Assembly: GCF_027489515.1 (NCBI RefSeq)
Contig: NZ_JAIXZS010000015.1
Span: forward strand, 80,563 to 144,562
Source of the DNA: Novosphingobium sp.
GTDB taxonomy: Bacteria; Pseudomonadota; Alphaproteobacteria; Sphingomonadales; Sphingomonadaceae
Reading direction: 5' to 3'
DNA: 64,000 nucleotides
In this document: in pieces, positions 1-7,493 of the stretch
How the letters are laid out: each line of letters opens with the position of its first letter
Position numbering within the stretch: position 1 is the first letter of the stretch
Made by a program: the position numbers and the translations under genes
The notes under the pieces: model-generated
Databases searched by the model: none
What the model was told of the DNA's origin: nothing
Seen by the model: the letters and a program-made list of their open reading frames with translations, nothing else

Positions 1-963
1 GCTCTCGACATAGCTCGTTACCGTCGAGGTGCCCGCCACCGCGCCCACCATTGTCGCAACGGCATCGGTCATCAGGATGCGGTTGAGCCCGGGGATCTTG
101 CCTGCCGCGTCCATCAACCCGGCGCGCTTGGTCACCGCCACCAGCGTCCCGATATTGTCGAACAGATCGACGAACAGGAAGACGAACAGGATTTCGAGCA
201 GCCCCAGCCCGGCCTTCCCCGAAAGGCCGAAGACACCCGGAATATCCAGCTTGAACGCCGTCGCGGTCAATGCCGCCAGGCTATAGGGCTCGGTCGGCGC
301 ATGGACCTGCCCCATGACCCAGCCGGCAATCGTCGTCAGCACGATGCCGATCAGCATCGCCGCGCGAACGTTCCACACCGACAGTGTGCCGATGATGACA
401 AGGCCGAACAACGCCAGCGCCGGCCCGGGCTGCGTCACGCTGCCCAGCGCCACGAACGTCGCCGGATTGGCCACCACGATCCCCGCATCCTTGAGGCCGA
501 TAAAGCCGATGAACAGGCCGATGCCGCCCGCGACTGCCGCAAACAGGTGCTGCGGGATCACCGAGACGATCAGCTGCCGCACCCCCGTCAGCGTAAGGAT
601 CAGGAAGGCGACCCCCGAAATGAACACGCAGCCCAGCGCCACAGGCCAGGGCACGCCCATCTGCTGCACGACGGTGAAGCTGAAATAGGCGTTGAGCCCC
701 ATGCCCGGCGCCAGCGCCAGCGGGGTGTTTGCCACCATGCCCATCAGGATCGAGGCGAAGGCTGCCGCAAAGCAGGTCGCCGCCGCGACGGATGCCACCG
801 GCAGCCCTGCTTGCCCCAGGATCGCCGGGTTGACGAGCACGATGTAGGCCATCGTCAGAAACGTGGTGAAGCCCGCCAGCACTTCGGTGCGCACATCGGT
901 GCCGCGTTCGCTCAGGTGGAACCGGGCCTCCAGCATCCCCGTACTAGCCGTTTCGCCCGTCAT
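1..963 (-). CDS. AzgA-type NCS2 purine permease, C-terminus cut by window edge
   Basis: Inner-membrane purine base:proton symporter (adenine/guanine/hypoxanthine type) by resemblance to the AzgA branch of NCS2. The visible 321 codons start MTGETASTGMLEARFHLSER and continue into the typical first helix FTTFLTMAYIVLVNP and the motif APGMGLNAYFSF, followed by several further hydrophobic segments. The ATG at 963 overlaps the amidase stop (ATGA), so translation is coupled. The 3' end lies beyond position 1. It is the last visible gene of the purine locus and the second base permease in it; a nearby UacT-type permease probably handles oxopurines, so the two may divide substrates. Family is confident; exact substrate is inference. 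Confidence 0.85.
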   Translation of the reverse strand, partial: MTGETASTGMLEARFHLSERGTDVRTEVLAGFTTFLTMAYIVLVNPAILGQAGLPVASVAAATCFAAAFASILMGMVANTPLALAPGMGLNAYFSFTVVQQMGVPWPVALGCVFISGVAFLILTLTGVRQLIVSVIPQHLFAAVAGGIGLFIGFIGLKDAGIVVANPATFVALGSVTQPGPALALFGLVIIGTLSVWNVRAAMLIGIVLTTIAGWVMGQVHAPTEPYSLAALTATAFKLDIPGVFGLSGKAGLGLLEILFVFLFVDLFDNIGTLVAVTKRAGLMDAAGKIPGLNRILMTDAVATMVGAVAGTSTVTSYVES

Positions 964-2294
964 GTCATTTCCCCCGCAAATGCGCCTGCCGGCATGGTGA
1001 CGCCGGTCATGCCCCGTTCTTCAAGTTCGCCCGCCAGCCGCAGCAGCGCGCCTTCGGCGCCGCATTTGCCGATCAGTTGGAGCCCCAACGGCAACTGGCC
1101 CGGACGCTTCAGCGGCACCGCCAATACCGGCAGTGCAGTGAAGGTGATCGGCTGGCTATGGATGCCGAGATTGGCCCTGGCCGCACATAACTCACCATCG
1201 ATCAGGATCATGGGATCGGCGATCAGCGGCGCGGCGCAAGGCGCGGAAGGCGCCAGCAGCACATCGAAATCCGCCACCAGCGCCGCGATCCGCGCGGCGT
1301 ACTCCACCCGGAACGCCAGCGCCCGTTCGAAGAGTGCTTCGGGGAGCAAGGCCCCCGCCAGCAATCGGTCGCGCACTGCCGGATCATAGGTCATCGGGTC
1401 TGCGGCGAGCGCCTTGCGGTGGAGCCGCCCCCCCTCATAGGCCGTGATCACGAAAGCCGCGCTGCGCGCCCGCGCAACGTCCGGCAGGTCGACCAGCGGC
1501 GCCCCGGGCGCAATCGCATCGATCGCGGCAAGCTGCGCCGGATCGGCATTCTCGCGAAACCGCCCGCCCAGCCGCGCGATCCTCGGCGCAGAGCTTGATG
1601 GCCAAACCTCGCCGCCGCGCAGCACCGCCCACACCAGCGCCAGATCCTGAAGGCTCGCGGCAAACGGCCCGATCTCGTCGAAGCTCTCGGCAAAGGGAAA
1701 TGTCCCCGCGAGTGGCAGATCGCCGCGCGCGGGCCGGAGGCCATAGAGCCCGCACAGGCTGGCGGGTACGCGCACCGAACCGTTCGTATCCGATCCCAGC
1801 GTCAGCGGCACGAGCCCCGCCGCCACCGCCGCCGCCGATCCGCCCGAGGACCCACCCGCCAGCCGCGCGGTGTCATGCGGATTGCGCGTGGTGCCATAGT
1901 CCGCGTTCACCGTGGCAAAGCCATAGGCGAACGCATCCATGTTGAGCGTGGCGCACAGCACCGCGCCTGCTGCGTTGAGCCGCCGAATCGCCTCCGCATC
2001 AGCGGCTGCCGGCGCTTCCTTATCCCGCGCCGCAGAGCCCGACGTCGTCGGCAGACCCGCCACGTCGAACAAGTCCTTCACCGCAAAGGGCACGCCCGCG
2101 AGCGGCCCCGGATCCTCGCCCCGGGCAATCCGGGCATCGACCGCCGCCGCCTCAGCCATCGCGCGTTCGGCCAGCACGCGCGTCACCGCGACGTGGTCAT
2201 CTGCGCGCAATCGCACCAGCGCCTCGGCCGTTACGCTTGCGGCGGTCACCGTCCCCGCGCGGACGGCCGCGGCGATTGCGCACGCCGTTCTCAC
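960..2294 (-). CDS. AtzE-type amidase (amidase signature family)
   Basis: Amidase-signature serine hydrolase of about 444 aa, closest in pattern to AtzE (1-carboxybiuret hydrolase). The Ser-cisSer-Lys triad is visible: Lys73 in FAVKDLFDVAG, the cis-Ser in AGGSSGGSAAAVAAG (about 149), and the nucleophile in SDTNGSVRVPAS (about 173). NMDAFAYGF and FVITAYEGG also match AtzE-type proteins. I place the start at GTG 2294, which overlaps the upstream transporter stop as GTGA; an ATG at 2369 would add 25 residues that overlap that gene and match no family N-terminus. In this purine locus it may cleave an amide produced by purine ring catabolism. AtzE normally needs the small partner AtzG, which I do not find here. 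Confidence 0.8.
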   Translation of the reverse strand: MRTACAIAAAVRAGTVTAASVTAEALVRLRADDHVAVTRVLAERAMAEAAAVDARIARGEDPGPLAGVPFAVKDLFDVAGLPTTSGSAARDKEAPAAADAEAIRRLNAAGAVLCATLNMDAFAYGFATVNADYGTTRNPHDTARLAGGSSGGSAAAVAAGLVPLTLGSDTNGSVRVPASLCGLYGLRPARGDLPLAGTFPFAESFDEIGPFAASLQDLALVWAVLRGGEVWPSSSAPRIARLGGRFRENADPAQLAAIDAIAPGAPLVDLPDVARARSAAFVITAYEGGRLHRKALAADPMTYDPAVRDRLLAGALLPEALFERALAFRVEYAARIAALVADFDVLLAPSAPCAAPLIADPMILIDGELCAARANLGIHSQPITFTALPVLAVPLKRPGQLPLGLQLIGKCGAEGALLRLAGELEERGMTGVTMPAGAFAGEMT

Positions 2295-3448
2295 GCGCCA
2301 CCCTCGCCCAGCGCTATGCGCGCATGCTGCGTCAGCAAAGCGAGATTGCTGCTCACGCCCGGCCGGCATTCCTCCGGGACCGGCAGACCGATCTCGGAGG
2401 CACGCGCAAGCATCGCTGCCTCATCCTGCGGGGGTAGCGTTGCTGCAGCCGCAGCCGCCGCCAGCGCCTCGCCCTCGCGCCGCCAGCGACCGGCCAGCCA
2501 AGCGCAGACGAACAGTTGCAACTGGTGGAAGATCATAAGCGGCAGGATCACGATGCCCACTTGCGCCGGGGCAAACAGCGCCCCCGCCATCGGCACGCCC
2601 GAAACAAGACTTTTCTTGGAGCCGCAGAACAGGAGGACGATCGCGTCCTCGCGCGCCAGCCCCGCGGCCCGCGCCGCCACGCCGTTGATGGCGATCACCA
2701 CCGCCAACATCGCCCCCGAAGCCGCGAGCAACACGGCAAGGTCAAACGGACCCACGCGCTGCCACACTCCGTTCACCACCGCCGCGCTGAACGCCGAATA
2801 GACCACCAGCAGCACCGACGACCGGTCGACCGGCTGCAGCAGCTTCTTGTGGCTATCGACCCATTTGCCGATCACGGGCCGCAGCAGATGCCCGACAACA
2901 AAGGGCAGGAGCAGCTGCGTGGCGATCTTTTCGGCCGAGGCTAGCCCATCCATCCCGCCACCGGCCCCTCCACCGCCGCCGTGAATGAACACCGTCACCA
3001 GCAGCGGAGTCAGCACCACGCCGATCAGGTTGGAGAGCGAGGCGCTGCATACCGCTGCCGCCACATTCCCGCCCGCCATGGCGGTCATCGCGATCGAGCT
3101 TTGCACGGTCGAGGGCAGCAGCGCGAGGAACAGCAGCCCCATCGCCAGGGTCGGGTCGATCACCTGCCCCGTCGCCGCCTGCGCGACCAGCCCGAGCACC
3201 GGAAACAGCACGTAGGTGAACGCCAGCGTCATCAGGTGAAGCCGCCAGTGCCCGATCCCTGCGAGCACCGCCTCGCGCGAAAGCTTGGCGCCATGGAGAA
3301 AGAACAGCAGGACGATTGCGGCGTTCGCCGCCCAGTCGAATCCCGTCAACACCGCCCCGCGCGCCGGCAGAACGCTTGCCGCTACGACGCAGCTCACCAG
3401 CCACATCAGGAACGGATCGACCGTGGGAAGTTTGATGCGCGCTGCCAT
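2291..3448 (-). CDS. BASS-family (bile acid:sodium symporter, SBF-like) transporter
   Basis: Inner-membrane transporter of 385 aa with about nine hydrophobic segments, of the SBF-like branch (YfeH/PF13593 type). Characteristic stretches are LLFFLHGAKLSREAV near residue 50, LPSTVQSSIAMTAMAGGN near 115 and LFCGSKKSLVSGVPMAGA near 265. Substrates in this branch are organic anions and are mostly unknown. The stop overlaps the AtzE-type amidase start (GTGA), so transporter and amidase are coupled and may act on the same small acid or amide. It starts 92 bp after the NCS2 permease, with an AACCG-CGGTT dyad at 3495-3506 in the gap, so it may have its own promoter. Family firm, substrate unknown. Confidence 0.85.
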   Translation of the reverse strand: MAARIKLPTVDPFLMWLVSCVVAASVLPARGAVLTGFDWAANAAIVLLFFLHGAKLSREAVLAGIGHWRLHLMTLAFTYVLFPVLGLVAQAATGQVIDPTLAMGLLFLALLPSTVQSSIAMTAMAGGNVAAAVCSASLSNLIGVVLTPLLVTVFIHGGGGGAGGGMDGLASAEKIATQLLLPFVVGHLLRPVIGKWVDSHKKLLQPVDRSSVLLVVYSAFSAAVVNGVWQRVGPFDLAVLLAASGAMLAVVIAINGVAARAAGLAREDAIVLLFCGSKKSLVSGVPMAGALFAPAQVGIVILPLMIFHQLQLFVCAWLAGRWRREGEALAAAAAAATLPPQDEAAMLARASEIGLPVPEECRPGVSSNLALLTQHARIALGEGGA

Positions 3449-3494
3449 GGTGCCGTCCCTATGCCGCGCTGACCCCTACCGATCCAACGCAATG

Positions 3495-3506
3495 AACCGG
3501 ACGGTT
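3495..3506. promoter_or_regulatory. AACCG-GA-CGGTT dyad, possible TetR-type operator
   Basis: A perfect 5+2+5 inverted repeat 47 bp upstream of the BASS transporter start. Nearby, 3519-3528 is a self-complementary GC block followed on the minus strand by six T residues (3513-3518), which could terminate the preceding permease transcript. Similar CGGTT-containing dyads occur at 35161, 38818 and 53639. Binding protein unknown. Confidence 0.35.
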
Positions 3507-3540
3507 TGTTGCAAAAAAGAGCGCGCTCGTCACCATATGC

Positions 3541-4917
3541 TCAGGCGCCATCCCCGGCGGGAACCAGTTCGTCCTCGGTCGTCTCGTGCGGCAGGATCAG
3601 GTTGAGCAGGATCGCCACGACCGCTGCCGGCAGAACGCCCGATGAAAGCAGCATACGCGCCGTGTCTGGCAGATGCGCCAGCGCCGTAGGCTCCAGCTGC
3701 AGGCCGAGCGCAAGCGAAAGGCTCACCCCGAACACCAGCATGTTGCGCTGGTTCCACACGACGCCCGAAAGCATCGCCAGCGCCGCCGAGGCGACCATCC
3801 CGAACATGACGATCACCCCTCCGCCAAGCACTTCGATCGGGATCGTGGTGATCACCGCACCGATCTTGGGCACCAGCCCGCAAACGACAAGGAATACTGC
3901 GCCCAGGGTGACGACATGGCGGCTCATCATGCCGGTGATCGCGATCAGGCCAACGTTCTGGCTGAAGGTCGTATTAGGCATCGCACCGAAGATCGCTGCA
4001 AGCGCTGTCCCGGCTCCATCTGCCGCCACCGCGCCCTTCAATTCGGCATCGGTCGCGGGCCGCCCCGCCGTCCCGTCGCAGATCGCCTCGACATCCCCGA
4101 TCGATTCGATCGAGGAAACAAAGCCCGTAAGGACGAAGCCCAACACCGCCGAAGCCGAGAGCGCGAAGCCGAAATGGAATGGCTGCGGCACCATGACCAG
4201 CGGCGCCGCGCTCACCGCTTCGAACGAGATGCGCCCCATTGCCAGCGCCACAAGATAGCCCGCGAGCAGCCCCAGCAACACCGATGCTGTCGACCAGATT
4301 CCGCGCGTGAAGAACTTCAGGCCTAGTGTCGCGAGAACGACCACACCCGCCAGCAGCCAGCTGCCTGCCGCACCAAACGCCGGCGTCCCCACCGCCGGCA
4401 CGCCGCCTGCCGAATACTGCACCCCGATCCGCATCAGCGATAGCCCGATCATCAGCACGACAAGGCCCGTGATCAGTGGCGGCAGGGCGAACCGAACGCG
4501 GCCCACGAATACACTCAAGGCCCCGTGCACCAGCCCGCCGATCAGCGCCGCCGTCGTCAGTTCCGCCATCGCGCCGACGCCCCGGCCTGCAACGATCGGG
4601 ATCATCACCGGGATGAAGGCAAAGCTCGTCCCTTGCACCAGCGGCAGCCGCGCTCCGATGGGGCCGAAGCCCACCGTCTGCATCAGGGTGGCGATCCCGG
4701 CGAAGAGCATCGCCATCTGGATCATGTAGATCAGTTCGGACGGGTCTGCCGATCCGAACCCGAAGCCCGCCGCGCCCGCCACGATGATTGGCGGCGTCAG
4801 GTTGGAAACAAACATCGCCAGCACGTGCTGGATGCCCAGGGGAAGCGCGAGGGCCATGCCGGGAAAGAAATCCGGGTCACGAGCCTGCGCGCGGCTGACC
4901 GACTTGGGCAATGGCAC
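3541..4917 (-). CDS. NCS2 uric acid/xanthine permease (UacT/PbuX/PucK-like)
   Basis: Inner-membrane nucleobase:cation symporter of 458 aa, the usual family length. N-terminal LGIQHVLAMFVSNLTPPIIV and the NCS2 signature region TTFSQNVGLIAITGMMSRHV (about residues 315-335) place it in the xanthine/urate branch, as distinct from the AzgA branch seen at the left edge. It starts 13 bp downstream of the 8-oxoguanine deaminase stop, so the two are almost certainly cotranscribed. The deaminase product is urate, which fits transport of urate or xanthine, although uptake of 8-oxoguanine itself is also possible. Family firm; substrate inferred from context. Confidence 0.88.
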   Translation of the reverse strand: MPLPKSVSRAQARDPDFFPGMALALPLGIQHVLAMFVSNLTPPIIVAGAAGFGFGSADPSELIYMIQMAMLFAGIATLMQTVGFGPIGARLPLVQGTSFAFIPVMIPIVAGRGVGAMAELTTAALIGGLVHGALSVFVGRVRFALPPLITGLVVLMIGLSLMRIGVQYSAGGVPAVGTPAFGAAGSWLLAGVVVLATLGLKFFTRGIWSTASVLLGLLAGYLVALAMGRISFEAVSAAPLVMVPQPFHFGFALSASAVLGFVLTGFVSSIESIGDVEAICDGTAGRPATDAELKGAVAADGAGTALAAIFGAMPNTTFSQNVGLIAITGMMSRHVVTLGAVFLVVCGLVPKIGAVITTIPIEVLGGGVIVMFGMVASAALAMLSGVVWNQRNMLVFGVSLSLALGLQLEPTALAHLPDTARMLLSSGVLPAAVVAILLNLILPHETTEDELVPAGDGA

Positions 4918-4930
4918 GGCGGGCAGTCTC

Positions 4931-6292
4931 CTATCCTGTGGCGATCAGCCGGTCGAGCGAGCGGCGGGCGGCGCCAAGAATCTGCGTTCGGGGTGTTTGG
5001 ACAAGCTCGCCCCTCCGCACGACCGCGCGGCCCTCGACAAACAGATCGCGGACACCTCCAGGCGGCGCGAGCACCAACCCAGCGACGAGATCCCACGCGC
5101 CGGTCGAGGCAACGTCGGCCATGTCCCAGACCGCCACGTCGGCGCGCTTGCCCGGCACGAGCTGGCCGAGATCAGGTCGCCCAAGCACCGCCGCACCGCC
5201 CCGCGTTGCGAGCCGCAGCGCCTCGCGCGCAGCAAAGGCGGTCGCGCCATGCGTGACCCGCTGAAGCAGCATGGCCTGCCGCGCTTCCCCCAGGAGATTC
5301 GCGGTATCGTTGGAGGCAGAGCCATCAACGCCCAGCCCCACCGGCACGCCCGCATCCACCATCGCCCGCACCGGCGCAACGCCCGAACCCAGCCGGCAGT
5401 TCGATCCCGGACAATGCGCCACCCCGGTCTTCGTACGCGCAAACAGATCGATCTCTTGCGAGTCCAATTGAACGCAGTGTGCATGCCATACATCGGGCCC
5501 GGTCCAGCCCAGTTCTTCCGCATATTGCCCCGGCCTGCACCCGAACCGGTCGAGGCTGAAGGCAACATCGTCGGCATCCTCGGCGAGGTGCGTATGCAGC
5601 ATCACGCCCTTGTCGCGTGCCAGCAGCGCCGCATCGCGCATCAGTTCGCGGCTCACCGAAAAAGGCGAGCATGGCGCCACGCCAACACGCACCATTGCGC
5701 CATCCGAAGCATCATGGAACTTGTCGATCACCCGGATGCAGTCGGCGAGGATCGCATCCTCACGCTCGACGAGGCTGTCCGGCGGCAAACCCCCGGCGCT
5801 TTCGCCCACGCTCATGCTCCCGCGCGTCGCATGGAAGCGCACGCCGATCCCGGCGGCGGCATGAATCGTGTCATCCAGCGTCACGCCATTGGGGAACAGA
5901 TAGAGGTGGTCACTGCTCAGCGAGCAGCCCGAAAGCGCCAGCTCCGCCAGCCCCAGCTGCGTCGCGGCAAACACATCATCGGGCGTATAGCGCGCCCAGA
6001 TCGGATAGAGCCGCTTGAGCCAGCCGAACAACGACGCCTCGGTCGCCCCCGGCACGGCGCGGGTCAGCGTCTGGTACAAGTGATGGTGGGTGTTGATGAG
6101 CCCGGGCGTGACTACGCAGCCCGCCGCCTCGATGATCACATCGGCATGGCCCGCCAGCGGCGCGAGTTCTGCGGTCGTCCCCACCGCCAGAATGACACCG
6201 TCGCGCAGGGCAAGCGCGCCGCCCGCAATCTCGCTCCCCGCGTCGTCCATGGCCGCAACCACGGCGGCATTGCGGATGAGCGTGAGGGCCAT
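4931..6292 (-). CDS. 8-oxoguanine deaminase
   Basis: Zinc-dependent amidohydrolase of 453 aa predicted to convert 8-oxoguanine to uric acid. The first metal motif is VTPGLINTHHHLYQTLTR with His69-71. The second is HTHLAEDADDV near 230. The third region is WHAHCVQLDSQEIDLF. The active-site segment HCPGSNCRLGSGVAPV and DGSASNDTANLL match the Pseudomonas 8-oxoguanine deaminase type, not classical guanine deaminase. It sits 15 bp after the nucleoside permease gene and 13 bp before the NCS2 permease. Guanine or an isocytosine-like base is the main alternative substrate. The locus context of purine uptake supports the call. Confidence 0.85.
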   Translation of the reverse strand: MALTLIRNAAVVAAMDDAGSEIAGGALALRDGVILAVGTTAELAPLAGHADVIIEAAGCVVTPGLINTHHHLYQTLTRAVPGATEASLFGWLKRLYPIWARYTPDDVFAATQLGLAELALSGCSLSSDHLYLFPNGVTLDDTIHAAAGIGVRFHATRGSMSVGESAGGLPPDSLVEREDAILADCIRVIDKFHDASDGAMVRVGVAPCSPFSVSRELMRDAALLARDKGVMLHTHLAEDADDVAFSLDRFGCRPGQYAEELGWTGPDVWHAHCVQLDSQEIDLFARTKTGVAHCPGSNCRLGSGVAPVRAMVDAGVPVGLGVDGSASNDTANLLGEARQAMLLQRVTHGATAFAAREALRLATRGGAAVLGRPDLGQLVPGKRADVAVWDMADVASTGAWDLVAGLVLAPPGGVRDLFVEGRAVVRRGELVQTPRTQILGAARRSLDRLIATG

Positions 6293-6307
6293 GTCAGCAG
6301 CGCCCCG

Positions 6308-7420
6308 TCATCTTGGCGGACTCTGCTCATAGCGGTCCCAATGCGTCACGATCTCGTCGACCACCTTGGTGCCCACCGCATAGAGGCTTTCCAGCGCTGC
6401 GGTCATCCCGGCATATCCCTGGTTCTCGCTCAGCAGATAACTCGCCGGATCGATCCCCTGCGGCGGCATCGTGAAATTGCTGCCTGCGCGCAGCACGAGC
6501 ACCCGGTCGCGGTCGGCGCGGCCCACCTTCGTGAGGTACTCGATCGACTGGAACGTGCCCGTCTCCTCCATCGCGGAGGTCACGAACTCGCCCTTCCCGC
6601 GCGTCCAGAACTGCGTCCAGTCGTTCGCCCACTGCGTCATCTTCGCGCCGTGCCAGAAGGTCATCGCAGCGAGGTTGTCGCCCTTGAGCACGAAGGGCGG
6701 CTTCTGCGCATTGGGATAGCCCTTGAAGGCTTCGCGCGCCTCGGCAATCCGAGCATCATCGGGCAGCGCCATGCCCTTGGTCAGCGCAAAGGCCCAGTCC
6801 TGCAGCGCGGGATTGAGCTCGAACATCTCGCCGTTGACGGGCTCGAGCGGCGTCGGATCCATGGGCCCCTTGCTGTGGAGCGCAAAGTAGCCGCTGCTCC
6901 AGTCCTTCGGAATCTCGCGAGCATCGATCTCGTGCGCAATATCGCCATCGATCAGATAGCGCGCCCATGCGGCGGAGCCGACCGAAGCGTCCTCCGGGTC
7001 GATCCCGGCAATCCCGGCCACCAGCCAGTAGGCCTTGGAAAGATCGAGCCGGTTATCGAGCCCGACCGCGAGAGCCGCCGTGGCCGACTTGATCGAGCCC
7101 ATGCCCGTCACGATCGCGAGCACGCCCGTTTCGGGATCATAAGCCAGATCGTGCCAGCCTTGCGGGAACGGCAGCGTTTCAGTGAGGTGGCGGCGCTCTT
7201 TCCAGAGTTGGAACTCGCCCGGCTTGTCACCGGTATCCTTGCCGATCTCGAACATGGTGACGACCACCACGCGCACTGGCAGCTTTGCCGAGCAGGGCCG
7301 CGCCGGCGCGCAAGCCTTCACCGCCGCGAGGGTCGCCGCATCCGCCACCGGTGCGGCAGAAGCAGCGAACGGTGCCAGCAGCGAAGCGGCAAGGCAGGAA
7401 AGGCGCGCGAGGAGGCGCAT
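6308..7420 (-). CDS. Purine nucleoside permease, NUP family, periplasmic
   Basis: Member of the NUP family (PF06516), known from fungal purine nucleoside uptake proteins and distantly related to nucleoside phosphorylases. A signal peptide MRLLARLSCLAASLLAPFAASA leads a 370-aa exported protein with family motifs VTMFEIGKDTGDKPGE, VTGMGSIKSATAALAVG and WLVAGIAGIDP. I use ATG 7420, which has AGGGTGA upstream; GTG 7432 is the alternative. There is no obvious membrane span besides the signal, so it may bind or cleave nucleosides in the periplasm and may not transport them itself. It follows the TonB-dependent receptor after a strong terminator and precedes 8-oxoguanine deaminase by 15 bp. Confidence 0.82.
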   Translation of the reverse strand: MRLLARLSCLAASLLAPFAASAAPVADAATLAAVKACAPARPCSAKLPVRVVVVTMFEIGKDTGDKPGEFQLWKERRHLTETLPFPQGWHDLAYDPETGVLAIVTGMGSIKSATAALAVGLDNRLDLSKAYWLVAGIAGIDPEDASVGSAAWARYLIDGDIAHEIDAREIPKDWSSGYFALHSKGPMDPTPLEPVNGEMFELNPALQDWAFALTKGMALPDDARIAEAREAFKGYPNAQKPPFVLKGDNLAAMTFWHGAKMTQWANDWTQFWTRGKGEFVTSAMEETGTFQSIEYLTKVGRADRDRVLVLRAGSNFTMPPQGIDPASYLLSENQGYAGMTAALESLYAVGTKVVDEIVTHWDRYEQSPPR

Positions 7421-7455
7421 GGGTCTTGTCACCCTGATATCACGTCAGAAAAGAT

Positions 7456-7482
7456 GCGAGGGGCGGCACCGCCGCCCCTCGC
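7456..7482 (-). terminator. 12-bp-stem terminator or attenuator after the TonB receptor
   Basis: Perfect inverted repeat GCGAGGGGCGGC / GCCGCCCCTCGC with a 3-nt loop. On the minus strand it is followed by ATCTTTTCTG, giving a short U run. It lies 11 bp after the receptor stop and only 35 bp before the NUP start, leaving little room for a new promoter. It probably lowers expression of the downstream genes without isolating them. Confidence 0.75.
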
Positions 7483-7493
7483 CCATGGCCCGG

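Noticed and set aside
960..2369. ATG 2369 as the amidase start
   Set aside because: It would overlap the BASS gene by 79 bp and add residues without family similarity; GTG 2294 forms a GTGA overlap and gives the AtzE-like N-terminus.
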